Made by a program: the position numbers and the translations under genes. The notes beneath the pieces were generated by a model. The model saw only the letters and a list, made by a program, of their open reading frames with translations. It did no database searches and was not told where the DNA came from. DNA of 64,000 bases from positions 62,001-126,000 of the forward strand of contig JAIXPC010000006.1 in assembly GCA_027486415.1 (NCBI GenBank), given 5' to 3'. Shown here piece by piece: positions 20,353 to 29,503 of the stretch (its first letter is position 1; every line of letters starts with the position of its first letter). This DNA comes from Sphingomonadales bacterium. Lineage in GTDB: Bacteria > Pseudomonadota > Alphaproteobacteria > Sphingomonadales > Sphingomonadaceae.

Positions 20353-21573
20353 TCAGGCCGCCGCCAGCGCGCCCGTGGGCTTTTCCCGCGTTACCCAGAG
20401 CATGATGGCCAGCACGAGGCCGACGACGCTGACCGCCGTCATCGACAGATAGCCCCAGGCGGCATGGCCATCGGCAGCGAGCGCGTCGTAGAGATAGCCC
20501 GAAACAAAGGTGGTGAAGGCCTGCGCCGGGGCCGACGCCAGCGCCATGTAGATCATCTGCGCCGTCGCGGTTTTTTCATCGCCCATCATCTGGTTGACCA
20601 GCCGCATCGCGCCCAGGAACACCGCCGCAAAGGTGCCGGCGTGCAGCACCTGCAACGGCCACAGCAGGATTTCCGGCGGCAGAAAGGCCATCGCCGTCCA
20701 GCGGACGATGCAGGCGATGGCACCGACGAGGATCAGGGTTTCGGAGGCAAAACGGCTCGACCAGCCGCCCAGGAACATCAGGAACAGCACTTCGACCGCG
20801 ACGCCGACCGACCAGAGGTTGCCGGCCACCGCCTGGCTGATGGCCTGGTCCTTGGTCCAGATCAGCACGCCAAAGCCATAGAAATAGCCGTGGGTGGCCT
20901 GCAGGATGCCGGCGGCGAAGATCAGCAGGGCAAACCGGCGGTTCTTCAGGAGGCCGACGCCTTCCTTCAGGCGGCCGAGAAAATCGCCCTCCTCGTTGCC
21001 TGCCACCGGCTCCCTGGGCATCACGAAGGCCGCGCCAATGAGTGCGATCGACACGCCCAGCAGCCACGCCCAGATCGCCCACGGGCCATAGCCGCCGACG
21101 ATGAAGCCGACGCTGGACGAGCCGACGATGAACGCCGCCGACGCCAGCCCGCGCGCAAAGCCATAGGGCGGCAGTCCGCTCTTGGTCAGGCGGATCAGCG
21201 CGGCTTCCACCGCCGGCAGCAACCCCCAGAAGCCGACGTCCATCAGCAGGATGATGGTGAACACCGGCCAGAAGCCCTGCACGAACCACAAGGCGGCGAA
21301 CCCGGCGGTGAGCAGGAAGGAAAACAGGAACAGCGGCGCCCGCTTGTCGGACTGGCCGGCGGCCCAGGCGGCGGTCAGCGGCCCGGCGATGATGCGCGAC
21401 AGGCCGCCGATGGTCAGCACCAGGCTGATCTGCACGCCGGTGAAGCCCTGCGTGGCATCGAGCCAGGTCGGCAGATGCGGGATCAGCGCGCCAAACCCGG
21501 CAAAGAACAGGCACGACAGCAAGGTTGCGCGCACCCCGTCAGAGGAGAGTTTTTGCGAATGCGAGTCGGCCAT
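20353..21573 (-). CDS. MFS transporter (phenylpropionate permease-like)
   Basis: This 406-residue inner-membrane protein has twelve predicted transmembrane segments and a layout of the MFS_1-like/HcaT group, with LFFAGFGALIPHLPTWLDAT at the N-terminus and LTIGGLSRIIAGPLTAAWA in the region of the helix 2-3 loop. The substrate cannot be stated; there are no catabolic genes alongside. It is convergent with Anbu. The 214 bp between them (20139-20352) is comparatively AT-rich and holds no gene or clear terminator that I can see. Confidence 0.88.
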   Translation of the reverse strand: MADSHSQKLSSDGVRATLLSCLFFAGFGALIPHLPTWLDATQGFTGVQISLVLTIGGLSRIIAGPLTAAWAAGQSDKRAPLFLFSFLLTAGFAALWFVQGFWPVFTIILLMDVGFWGLLPAVEAALIRLTKSGLPPYGFARGLASAAFIVGSSSVGFIVGGYGPWAIWAWLLGVSIALIGAAFVMPREPVAGNEEGDFLGRLKEGVGLLKNRRFALLIFAAGILQATHGYFYGFGVLIWTKDQAISQAVAGNLWSVGVAVEVLFLMFLGGWSSRFASETLILVGAIACIVRWTAMAFLPPEILLWPLQVLHAGTFAAVFLGAMRLVNQMMGDEKTATAQMIYMALASAPAQAFTTFVSGYLYDALAADGHAAWGYLSMTAVSVVGLVLAIMLWVTREKPTGALAAA

Positions 21574-21676
21574 GCCGCTTGATGGCAGGCTGCGTGCACC
21601 CTGTCATCTGTATGGCGTGACATATGCACAAAGCGCCGCTTATGCTGGCGGCAACAACCATCTGGGGAGACACGCC

Positions 21677-22453
21677 ATGGCCCTTCCGGCCCTTTTCGAC
21701 CTCACCGGGCAGACCGCCCTGATCACCGGTTCCAGCCGGGGCATCGGCAAGGCCATCGCCCACCGCATGGCCGAACATGGCGCCAACGTGGTGATCAGCA
21801 GCCGCAAGGCCGATGCCTGCGAAGCCGCGCGCGACGAGATCAATGCCGCCGTGGGCCGCGAAGCCGCGATCAGCGTGCCGGCCAACATCGCCAGCAAGGA
21901 AAGCCTTCAGGCGCTGGTGGATGCCACCATCGCCAAGTGGGGCCAGATCGACCACCTGGTCTGCAACGCCGCGTCCAACCCCTATTATGGCCCGCAGGCC
22001 GGCATTTCAGATGAAGCCTTCACCAAGATCCTGCAGAACAACATCGTATCGAACCACTGGCTGATCTCGATGGTTGCGCCCGCCATGCGCGCACGGAAGG
22101 ATGGCACCATCACCATCATCAGCAGCATCGGCGGCCTGCGCGGTTCGACCATCATCGGCGCCTATTGCATTTCCAAGGCCGCCGACATGCAGCTGACCCG
22201 CAACCTCGCCTGCGAATATGGCGCCGACAACGTGCGCGTGAACTGCATCGCGCCGGGCCTGATCAAGACGGATTTTGCGAAAGCGCTGTGGGACGATCCC
22301 GAAACCCTCAAGCGCTCCACCGCCACCGCGCCGCTGAAGCGCATCGGCGTGCCCGACGAGATCGCCGGCATGGCGGTGTTCCTGGCCGGCAAGGCCGGGG
22401 CGTTCACCACTGGCCAGAATTTCGTGATTGATGGCGGCGTGACGATCGCCTGA
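21677..22453 (+). CDS. SDR family oxidoreductase
   Basis: This 258-residue NAD(P)-dependent dehydrogenase has the classical SDR fold. The cofactor motif TGSSRGIG sits at residues 17-24, NAAS follows the fourth strand, the active site is Ser149/Ser150 with Tyr163 and Lys167 (YCISK), and the end reads GQNFVIDGGVTIA. The substrate is unknown. A TGGCGTGACATATGCA element 49 bp upstream resembles a sigma-54 promoter, and a terminator follows the gene. Confidence 0.93.
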   Translation: MALPALFDLTGQTALITGSSRGIGKAIAHRMAEHGANVVISSRKADACEAARDEINAAVGREAAISVPANIASKESLQALVDATIAKWGQIDHLVCNAASNPYYGPQAGISDEAFTKILQNNIVSNHWLISMVAPAMRARKDGTITIISSIGGLRGSTIIGAYCISKAADMQLTRNLACEYGADNVRVNCIAPGLIKTDFAKALWDDPETLKRSTATAPLKRIGVPDEIAGMAVFLAGKAGAFTTGQNFVIDGGVTIA

Positions 22454-22504
22454 CGGCGATCTTTGGGGCGGTGTGACGCGCCTGATCGCATTCCGACAAC
22501 AAGA

Positions 22505-22530
22505 AAGGGGGGCGGTCAACCGCCCCCCTT
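22505..22530. terminator. Bidirectional hairpin terminator between SDR and PEP-CTERM genes
   Basis: AAGGGGGGCGGT and ACCGCCCCCCTT form a perfect 12-bp stem with a 2-nt loop. It lies between two convergent genes. The flanking sequence gives only a short T-run on the minus side. Confidence 0.8.
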
Positions 22531-22551
22531 GCGTGTGCCGTGCCCGGCTGA

Positions 22552-23160
22552 TCAGGCGGCGACGGTGCGGCGGCGGCGGGCAGATGCTCCGACCAGGCCA
22601 AAGCCGGCGATGAGCATGACCCAGGTCGACGGTTCGGGAATGGCGTTCAACGTCACCGAGACATTGTCGAGCGCCACGCCCCACGGGCCGGCACTGGTGG
22701 CAGCAAAGCTGACCAGCGTGTTCGGGCTGCTGGCAACGAAGGTGGCGGACACCGGCACCCAGACCAGCGGACGATTGAATGCGAGCGTGCTGTACGACCC
22801 CGTGAGGCTGCCGGCCGAATAATTCATCGAACGCAGCGTCGTCGTATCGGGATTGCCCGACACGTCAAAGCGGAGGGTGTAGCTGCGACCGGCGATCGTG
22901 TTGATGGTCTGGCTGAGCGTGGCGGGGCCATTGCCGTTCATGTCGATGCTGCGATTGCCGGCGGAGGCATTCCAGTAGCTGTTGATGTGATCCACCGAGC
23001 CGCTGGCGATGGTCCAGCCGGTGATCGCGGTGCTGCCGGCGCTGAAGGTGGCGAAACTGACGGCAGCCGGCCCCTGCTCAAAGCTGCCATTGGTGATCAG
23101 GTTGGTGGCGAAGGCCGGCGACGCCAGCATGGCGACGGCGAGCACGGAAAGCAGACGCAT
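22552..23160 (-). CDS. PEP-CTERM sorting protein with choice-of-anchor C domain
   Basis: This 202-residue secreted protein has a signal peptide (MRLLSVLAVAMLASPAFA), a DUF642-like/choice-of-anchor C beta domain beginning TNLITNGSFEQGP, and a C-terminal sorting signal: PEPSTWVMLIAGFGLVGAS followed by RRRR. That is the PEP motif, hydrophobic helix and basic tail processed by exosortase, in the sphingomonad version. It probably ends on the cell surface or in the exopolysaccharide matrix. The ATG at 23160 fits the signal peptide and has AGGA upstream. A sigma-54-type promoter lies 37 bp upstream. Confidence 0.9.
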   Translation of the reverse strand: MRLLSVLAVAMLASPAFATNLITNGSFEQGPAAVSFATFSAGSTAITGWTIASGSVDHINSYWNASAGNRSIDMNGNGPATLSQTINTIAGRSYTLRFDVSGNPDTTTLRSMNYSAGSLTGSYSTLAFNRPLVWVPVSATFVASSPNTLVSFAATSAGPWGVALDNVSVTLNAIPEPSTWVMLIAGFGLVGASARRRRTVAA

Positions 23161-23196
23161 GACATTGTCCTGTACTGACGACTTTGCCTTCCACGG

Positions 23197-23212
23197 TGCA
23201 AATGTCATGCCA
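23197..23212 (-). promoter_or_regulatory. Sigma-54 (-24/-12) promoter of the PEP-CTERM gene
   Basis: On the minus strand TGGCATGACATTTGCA matches the sigma-54 consensus TGGCAC-G-N4-TTGCA at all fixed positions but one, with the invariant GG and GC at the right spacing. It would start RNA near 23186, 26 nt before the ATG. RpoN-type promoters are known upstream of PEP-CTERM genes in exosortase systems with the PrsK/PrsR regulators, which strengthens the call. No activator gene is in the window. Confidence 0.75.
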
Positions 23213-23291
23213 CACGACAGAATGCAGCCATTTCCAAGGCTTGCCGGCTGGCCCGCCAGCATTGGTGTAAGAAAATCCGACAATTGCGCGA

Positions 23292-24260
23292 TCAGCGCCG
23301 CCGTTCCTGATACAGTTGCCCCATCAGCCCGAACAGGCGCACCACGTCAGGCGGCGCGGTGACACCGGCAAATTCCCGGTACAGCGTGTCGACGTTGACG
23401 GCGATGCGTTCGGCGTCCCTCCATGACGCGTAACGCCCCAGCCCGATGTCGCGCGCGGCCGCCTCGGCCGACAGGCCGGCATCGTAGCGGGCGCGTGTCT
23501 CGCGGTGGATGTACGACAGATAATCCGCCACCTCGCGCACGCCGGCCTTGTCGGTGATCGGGCCGTGGCCGGGCACGATGGTATCGACATCCATGGCGAT
23601 GATCCGGTCGCAGGCGGCGATCCAGTTCGATGCCGGCCCGGCCCACATGATCGGGGTGCCTTCGATGAACAATATGTCGCCGGTAAAGACAGTCTTGGCC
23701 TGCGGCACGTGGACCAGCACGTCACCGGCCGTGTGCGCAGGGCCGACCTCGATCAGGTCGACCGCCCTGCCCGCCACGTCCAGCAGATCATGGCCGCAAA
23801 AGGTGCGTGTCGGCGGGCGTTCCTCCACGCCGGCAAAATCGAACGGGGCAAAGATCTCGGCGAAATAGGTGCCGGCGATGCCCAGCTGCCCGGCGGCGCC
23901 GGCGGCCTTCATCTGCGCCAGCAGCGCCGGCGAAAATGCCTCCATCTCGCGCGCCGAGGCTTCGGATGCGATGATCTCGGCATTGGTGAGCAGGTGGTTG
24001 CCATGGGTGTGATCGCCGTTGGCATGGGTGTTGACGACCTGGCCGATGGTGGCAGCGCCAAAACCGGTGGCGCGTTCCATGGCGCCCAGCATCTCGGCCG
24101 TCAGCGCCGTGTCGAACAGCGTATCGACCAGTGCCGCTGCGCCATCACCGGGCGTCCCGCCGACGATCAGGCCGGCATTGGACCAGCCCCAGCCGCCATC
24201 GGGCTGCAGCCAGGCGAACAGGCCGTCGCCAATCTCGGCGAGGCCGCGGGCGTATCTCAC
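23292..24260 (-). CDS. MBL-fold metallo-hydrolase
   Basis: This 322-residue protein of the metallo-beta-lactamase fold has the zinc motif THANGDHTHGNHLL (H-x-N-x-D-H, so one histidine of the usual HxHxDH is replaced by Asn), followed by GPAHTAGDVLVHVP, a later TGDILF, and PGHGPITDK. The Asn version is known from B2-like and from quinoprotein-relay/SoxH-like groups. No signal peptide is seen. The GTG start overlaps the SIMPL gene stop (GTGA). The reaction is unknown. Confidence 0.85.
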   Translation of the reverse strand: MRYARGLAEIGDGLFAWLQPDGGWGWSNAGLIVGGTPGDGAAALVDTLFDTALTAEMLGAMERATGFGAATIGQVVNTHANGDHTHGNHLLTNAEIIASEASAREMEAFSPALLAQMKAAGAAGQLGIAGTYFAEIFAPFDFAGVEERPPTRTFCGHDLLDVAGRAVDLIEVGPAHTAGDVLVHVPQAKTVFTGDILFIEGTPIMWAGPASNWIAACDRIIAMDVDTIVPGHGPITDKAGVREVADYLSYIHRETRARYDAGLSAEAAARDIGLGRYASWRDAERIAVNVDTLYREFAGVTAPPDVVRLFGLMGQLYQERRR

Positions 24261-24961
24261 GGCAGACGCTCCAGTTCGAAGGTCATCGTCACCTGCGCCG
24301 ACAAATTGACCTCGCCCGGCTGCACCGGCGGCGCGGCGCTGACCTCTGCCGCCGCCATCCGCATCAGCGGGCGCGGGCCGGGTTCGGGCGGGCCGCCGGC
24401 CTCGCTGATGCCGGTGATGCGCGCCACCTTCATGCCGGCGGCGCGGGCATAAAGCTCGGCGCGGGCTCTGCCCTTGGCCACGGCAGCGGTGCGCGCTTCG
24501 TCCAGCGCGGCATCGGGGTTGGCGATGGTGAATTCGGGGCCCTGCACCTCGTTGGCGCCAGCCTTGATGGCGGCATCGATCAGCTTGCCGGCATCGGCCA
24601 GTTTCGCCGTGCGGATGCTCACGGCGTTGCGCGCCTGGTAGCCGGTGAGGATCGGCGGCTGTTCGGGGGCATAGCGATACTGCGGGGCAAGGCTGAGACC
24701 CGTTGTCTGAACATCGCGGCCCTGCACACCGGCAGCCTTCAGCGCGGCCAGCACGGCGTTCATGCGCGCGGCATTGCCGGCCATGGCGTCGGCGGCGGTG
24801 GGCGCGCTGGTCGTCACGCCCGCCGTCAGCCGCACGAGATCGGGCGTCCGGGCCAAATCGGCGCTGGCGGTAAGCGTCAGGATCGGCGGGGTGACGGGGG
24901 CCTGCGCGGCGGCGGGCGCGCCGATGAGCAGGGCAGCGATGGTAGGGCGGACACGGGGCAT
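24257..24961 (-). CDS. SIMPL domain protein (DUF541), secreted
   Basis: This 234-residue protein has a signal peptide (MPRVRPTIAALLIGAPAAAQ) and a SIMPL/DUF541 domain with LTLTASADLARTPDLVRLTA, VQTTGLSLAPQYRY and VARITGISEAGGP. Such periplasmic or outer-membrane proteins have been linked to stress tolerance, but no defined reaction is known. The ATG at 24961 has AGGAG 8 bp upstream. It overlaps the MBL gene by 4 bp, so the pair form an operon. Confidence 0.87.
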   Translation of the reverse strand: MPRVRPTIAALLIGAPAAAQAPVTPPILTLTASADLARTPDLVRLTAGVTTSAPTAADAMAGNAARMNAVLAALKAAGVQGRDVQTTGLSLAPQYRYAPEQPPILTGYQARNAVSIRTAKLADAGKLIDAAIKAGANEVQGPEFTIANPDAALDEARTAAVAKGRARAELYARAAGMKVARITGISEAGGPPEPGPRPLMRMAAAEVSAAPPVQPGEVNLSAQVTMTFELERLP

Positions 24962-25098
24962 GGGGCGCAGCTCCTTGATGGGGTTGCGCACGATGATGGC
25001 GCGACAAATCGCTGTCGTCACGCCCCTTCGACTTGGGAGATGCGGCGAAATTTCTTCAAGTGCGGCTCAAATGTGCCTTTTTGCTGACACCGTGTTGT

Positions 25099-25146
25099 TA
25101 TAATGAAAGCCCTTGCGTGCGGTGATGTATTTCGATAATACACCAC
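25099..25146 (+). promoter_or_regulatory. RND operon promoter (TATAAT) and palindromic operator
   Basis: A perfect TATAAT lies at 25099-25104. Just downstream, arms TGTATT (25126-25131) and AATACA (25137-25142) flank a 5-bp spacer; extending outward, GTG (25122-25124) pairs with CAC (25144-25146), so 9 of 10 arm positions match. A protein bound there would sit about 10-35 bp after the start of transcription and block it, as TetR/AcrR-type repressors of efflux pumps do. No repressor gene is adjacent. Confidence 0.6.
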
Positions 25147-25158
25147 TGCAGAGGAACC

Positions 25159-26358
25159 ATGCCGATGAATGCCCACAACAACGTCCCGTCGCCTGCCAAT
25201 GCGGAGGAATATGTGATTGCGTCCGCTGATGCCGCGCCGGGTCGCAGCCGCTGGCTGAAGCCGGGATTGATCGCGCTGGCCATCGCGCTTGCGGGTGTTG
25301 CCGGGTGGAAGGCCTTTGGCCCCGCCGCAAAACCGCCCGCCGCGCCGGTGAGCAGCCTGCCGGAAGTGACCGTGCTGGTGCCGGGCGCGATCATGATGGC
25401 CGATGAAATCACCGCACCGGGCAGCATCGCCGCGAAGCGTGATGCCGCCGTGGGCGTGCAGGGCGAAGGCGGCCGGGTGGTGCGCGTGCTGGTCGAACCG
25501 GGCCAGCGTGTCGGTGCGGGCCAGGTGCTGGCGCAGATCGATCGCCAGGTGCAGGTGCAGGAAATCGCCCAGCTGTCTGCCGGCGTGCGCCAGGCCGAAG
25601 CCGATGCCCGCCTTGCCGAAGCCAATCTTACCCGCGCCGAAAGCCTGGTGGCCAAGGGCTTCATCAGCCGCGCCGACATCGATCAGCGCACCGCCGCCCG
25701 TGATGGCGCGCAGGCCCGCGTGGGCGTCGCCCGTGCCCAACTCGCCGCCGCCCGCGAACGGGCCGAGCGACTGGATGTGCGCGCGCCGGCGGCCGGCCTG
25801 GTGCTGGCCCGCAACGTCGAAACCGGCCAGGTGGTCGGCCCCGGTTCGGGCGCGCTGTTCCGCATTGCCGAGGGCGGCACGCTGGAAATGCGCGCGCTCG
25901 TGTCAGAACAGGATCTGGCCCGCCTGAAGATTGGCCAATCGGCGGACGTGACGCCGGTTGGCGGTGCCTCCAGCTACACCGGCCGCATCTGGCTGATCGA
26001 TCCGGTGATCGATACCAACAGCCGCCAGGGCATCGCCCGCATCGAGGTGGCCTATGCCCCCGGCCTGCGCGTCGGCGCCTTTGCCCGCGCCCGCATCACG
26101 GCCGGTCAGGCCAGCCGGCCGCTGCTGCCGCAATCGGCGGTGCTGGCCGATGCCGATGGCAATTTCGTGCTGGTGCTGGGCAAGGACAACAAGGTGGAAC
26201 GCCGCGCCGTGACCGTTGGCACCATCAACGATCAGGGTGTCGGCATCGCCCGCGGCCTGACGGGCAGCGAAAAGGTCGTGGCCAGCGCCGGTGCGTTCCT
26301 GAAGCCGGGTGACAAGGTGCGCCCGGTGGTGGCCACCGCTGCGCCGAAGGCTGGCTGA
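25159..26358 (+). CDS. RND efflux periplasmic adaptor subunit
   Basis: This 399-residue membrane fusion protein has an N-terminal anchor helix (KPGLIALAIALAGVAGWKAF), then a lipoyl/barrel-sandwich domain (GEGGRVVRVLVEPGQRVGAG), a coiled-coil hairpin (about residues 135-205), the second lipoyl half (RAPAAGLVLARNVETGQVVG) and beta-barrel and membrane-proximal domains. It links the inner-membrane pump to an outer-membrane channel. The ATG at 25159 has GAGGA upstream. The pump gene follows after 24 bp. No outer-membrane factor is encoded here. Confidence 0.93.
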   Translation: MPMNAHNNVPSPANAEEYVIASADAAPGRSRWLKPGLIALAIALAGVAGWKAFGPAAKPPAAPVSSLPEVTVLVPGAIMMADEITAPGSIAAKRDAAVGVQGEGGRVVRVLVEPGQRVGAGQVLAQIDRQVQVQEIAQLSAGVRQAEADARLAEANLTRAESLVAKGFISRADIDQRTAARDGAQARVGVARAQLAAARERAERLDVRAPAAGLVLARNVETGQVVGPGSGALFRIAEGGTLEMRALVSEQDLARLKIGQSADVTPVGGASSYTGRIWLIDPVIDTNSRQGIARIEVAYAPGLRVGAFARARITAGQASRPLLPQSAVLADADGNFVLVLGKDNKVERRAVTVGTINDQGVGIARGLTGSEKVVASAGAFLKPGDKVRPVVATAAPKAG

Positions 26359-26382
26359 ACTCACGACTGAAGGCCGTTATTC

Positions 26383-29300
26383 ATGCGCAACATTTCTGCC
26401 TGGTCGATCAAGAATCCGGTGCCGCCGCTGGTGCTGTTTGCCCTGCTGCTGCTGGTTGGCGTGCTGTCGTTCCGCGCCATGGACATCAACAACCAGCCCG
26501 ACGTGGAATTCCCCGGCGCGCAGGTGATCGTTTCCCAGCCCGGTGCCGCGCCGGCCGAACTGGAAAGCCAGGTGACGCAGCGCGTCGAGGCGGCGGTGCG
26601 CAACATCACCGGCGTTGACGAGGTCAACAGCTTCGTTTCCGAAGGCACCAGCCGCACCATGGTGCAGTTTGCCATCGGCACGCCGATCGATCGCGCCGTG
26701 AACGACGTGCGCGATGCCGTCGCCAACATCCGTTCCGACCTGCCGCAGGGCATCCTGCAGCCGCAGGTCAACCGCGTCGACATGGCGGGCGGGCCGATTG
26801 CCTATTTCTCGGTGGAATCCACCGCGATGACGCTGGAGGAACTGAGCTGGTTCGTCGACAACACGGTGGCCAAGCGCCTGCTCGGCATCCCCGGCATGGC
26901 GCAGGTGCGCCGTTCGGGCGGGGTCAGCCGCGAGATCCGCGTCATCCTCGATCCGGATCGGATGCAGGCCTATGGCGTCACCGCCAGCCAGGTCAACGCG
27001 CAGCTGCGCCAGGTCAACCTGAATGCCGCCGGTGGCCGCGCCGAAATCGCCGGTGCCGAACAGTCGGTGCGCGTGCTGGGCAATGCCCGCAATGCCGTCG
27101 GCCTTGCCGAAACCCAGATCAACCTCGGCCTTGGCCGCTCCGTGCGGCTGGGCGACATCGCCGATGTGCGCGATTCCTATGCCGAACAGCGCTCCATCTC
27201 CAAGCTGGGCGGCCGCCAGGTGCTCAGCTTCAGCCTCGCCAAGGCCAAGGGCGCTTCGGACGTGACGGTGTATGACGCCGCCGAAAAGGAGATCGAGAAG
27301 CTCAAGCGGCAATATCCCAAGATCACCTTCCGCCTGATCTTCACCTCGGTCGAATATACCAAGATGCAGTATAGCGGGGCCATCGACGCCATGATCGAAG
27401 GCGCGGTGCTGGCGGTGCTGGTCGTGCTGCTGTTCCTGCGCGACTGGCGCGCGACGATGATCTCGGCGCTGGCAATCCCGCTGTCGGCCATCCCGACCTT
27501 CTGGTTCCTCGATGCCTGGCTGGGCTTCAGCCTCAACCAGCTGTCGCTGCTGGCGCTGTCGCTGGTCGCCGGCGTCCTCGTCGACGATGCCATCGTGGAG
27601 ATCGAGAATATCGTGCGCCATATGCGGATGGGCAAATCCGCCTATCAGGCGTCGATGGACGCCGCCGACGAGATTGGTCTGGCCGTCGTTGCCACCACCA
27701 TGTCGATCGTCGCGGTGTTCCTGCCAGTGGCGCTGATGCCCGGCATTTCCGGCCAGTTCTTCAAGAATTTCGGAGCCACTGTTGCCGTTTCGGTGCTGAT
27801 CAGCCTTGCCGTCGCGCGCCTGATCACGCCGATGCTCGCCGCCTATTTCCTGAAAAGCCACGGCGCGGCCGAACATGGCCAGGGCAAGTGGGTCGACAGC
27901 TACATGAAGATCCTCGGCTGGGCGCTGGCCAACCGCATGAAGACGGTGTTCGGCATCGGCGGCGGCGCGCTGGTGCTGACCGTCGTGATGTTTGCCATGC
28001 TGCCCAAGACGTTCCAGCCCGACGTGGACAATGACGACAGCCAGGTGACGATCGCCCTGCCCCCCGGCGTGACGCTGGCGCAGACCGAAGCCGTCGTTGA
28101 CCGGGCGGTGGCCGTGGTCGAATCCTCGCCGGATCTGAAACTGGCCTTTGCCGATGTCGATGTCGGCGGCGGCAACATCTATCTGACGCTGAAGAAGGAC
28201 CGTTCGATGCACCGCATCGAATGGGAACGCCAGATGGCGGCCAAGCTGGCAGCCATCCCCGACGCGCGCATCGGCTTTGCCAGCCAGGGCGGTGGCCCGC
28301 CGGGTGGCCGCGATATCGGCATCACGCTGACCGGCAATGATCCGGATCTGCTGGACCGGACCGCGCAGAAGGTGGTCGCCGAAATGCGCGAGATGCCGGA
28401 ACTGCGGCAAGCCCGCATCGATGGCGGCCTGCAGCGCCCGGAAATCACCATCAAGCCGCGGCTTGATCTGGCCGCCGAGCTGGGCGTGACCACCGCTGCG
28501 CTGTCGGAAGCCATCCGCATCGCGACGCTGGGTGACATCGATCAGAATGTCGCCAAGTTCAGCGTGGCCGATCGCCAGATCCCGATCCGCGTCGTGTTGA
28601 GCGAAGCCGCGCGCCGCAATCTTTCCACCATCGAAAATCTGCCGGTCGCCCGCCAGGGCGGTGGCACCGTGCCGCTGAAGGTGGTTGCCGATATCAGCTT
28701 TGGCGCCGGCCCCACCGAAATCCGCCGCTTCAATCAGCAGCGCCGCGTGCTGATCGGTGCCGACGTCGCCCCCGGCCTCGTCACCGGCGAAGTGCAGGCC
28801 AAGGTGGATGCGCTGCCCAGCCTGAAGCAGCTGCCGCCCGGCGTCGAAAAGGTGAAGCTGGGCATGCAGAAGTGGATGGGCGAGCTCATCCAGAACTTCA
28901 TCCTGGCCGTGATCGCCGGCATCGTGATGGTGTTCGCCGTGCTGGTGCTGCTCTACAAGCGGGTGCTGCCGCCGTTCGTCAACATGATGTCGCTGCTGCT
29001 GGCGCCGCTGGGCGGCCTGCTGGCGCTGGCCATCACCGGCAATGCCATTTCCATGCCGGTGTTCATCGGCCTGCTCATGCTGCTTGGCATCGTGGCCAAG
29101 AACTCGATCCTGCTCGTCGACATGGCGATCGAGGAAATGGGCAAGGGCGTGCCCAAGCTGGAGGCCATCCTGGAAGCCGGCCACAAGCGCGTGCAGCCGA
29201 TCATCATGACCACGGTCGCGATGGTGGCGGGCATGATGCCGGTGGCGCTGGCGCTGGGCGGCGACGGTTCGTGGCGCGCCCCGATGGGCATCGTCGTGAT

Positions 29301-29460
29301 CGGCGGCCTGATCGTGTCGACCGCCCTCACCCTCATCATCGTGCCGGCGGGTTTCTCGATCGCGGTATCGGTGGAAGAATGGCTGGCCCCGCGCATGAAG
29401 CGCTGGTTCACCAACAACGAAAGCTCTGCCAAGATGGGGCAAACCTCGCCAGCGGAGTGA
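26383..29460 (+). CDS. RND efflux transporter permease
   Basis: This 1025-residue inner-membrane pump has the AcrB-like layout: TM1 at the N-terminus ([17 protein letters not shown]), two large periplasmic loops, TM2-6 around residues 335-485, and TM8-12 near the C-terminus. The proton-relay aspartates are present as Asp401-Asp402 in [18 protein letters not shown]. It fits the HAE-type multidrug group rather than heavy-metal pumps, but the substrate is unknown. The protein exports compounds using the proton gradient together with the upstream adaptor. Confidence 0.94.
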   Translation: MRNISAWSIKNPVPPLVLFALLLLVGVLSFRAMDINNQPDVEFPGAQVIVSQPGAAPAELESQVTQRVEAAVRNITGVDEVNSFVSEGTSRTMVQFAIGTPIDRAVNDVRDAVANIRSDLPQGILQPQVNRVDMAGGPIAYFSVESTAMTLEELSWFVDNTVAKRLLGIPGMAQVRRSGGVSREIRVILDPDRMQAYGVTASQVNAQLRQVNLNAAGGRAEIAGAEQSVRVLGNARNAVGLAETQINLGLGRSVRLGDIADVRDSYAEQRSISKLGGRQVLSFSLAKAKGASDVTVYDAAEKEIEKLKRQYPKITFRLIFTSVEYTKMQYSGAIDAMIEGAVLAVLVVLLFLRDWRATMISALAIPLSAIPTFWFLDAWLGFSLNQLSLLALSLVAGVLVDDAIVEIENIVRHMRMGKSAYQASMDAADEIGLAVVATTMSIVAVFLPVALMPGISGQFFKNFGATVAVSVLISLAVARLITPMLAAYFLKSHGAAEHGQGKWVDSYMKILGWALANRMKTVFGIGGGALVLTVVMFAMLPKTFQPDVDNDDSQVTIALPPGVTLAQTEAVVDRAVAVVESSPDLKLAFADVDVGGGNIYLTLKKDRSMHRIEWERQMAAKLAAIPDARIGFASQGGGPPGGRDIGITLTGNDPDLLDRTAQKVVAEMREMPELRQARIDGGLQRPEITIKPRLDLAAELGVTTAALSEAIRIATLGDIDQNVAKFSVADRQIPIRVVLSEAARRNLSTIENLPVARQGGGTVPLKVVADISFGAGPTEIRRFNQQRRVLIGADVAPGLVTGEVQAKVDALPSLKQLPPGVEKVKLGMQKWMGELIQNFILAVIAGIVMVFAVLVLLYKRVLPPFVNMMSLLLAPLGGLLALAITGNAISMPVFIGLLMLLGIVAKNSILLVDMAIEEMGKGVPKLEAILEAGHKRVQPIIMTTVAMVAGMMPVALALGGDGSWRAPMGIVVIGGLIVSTALTLIIVPAGFSIAVSVEEWLAPRMKRWFTNNESSAKMGQTSPAE

Positions 29461-29503
29461 TCCTGCCCTGACCAGCCTTCTGCCGGAATCGCCCTTCCAC
29501 CGG

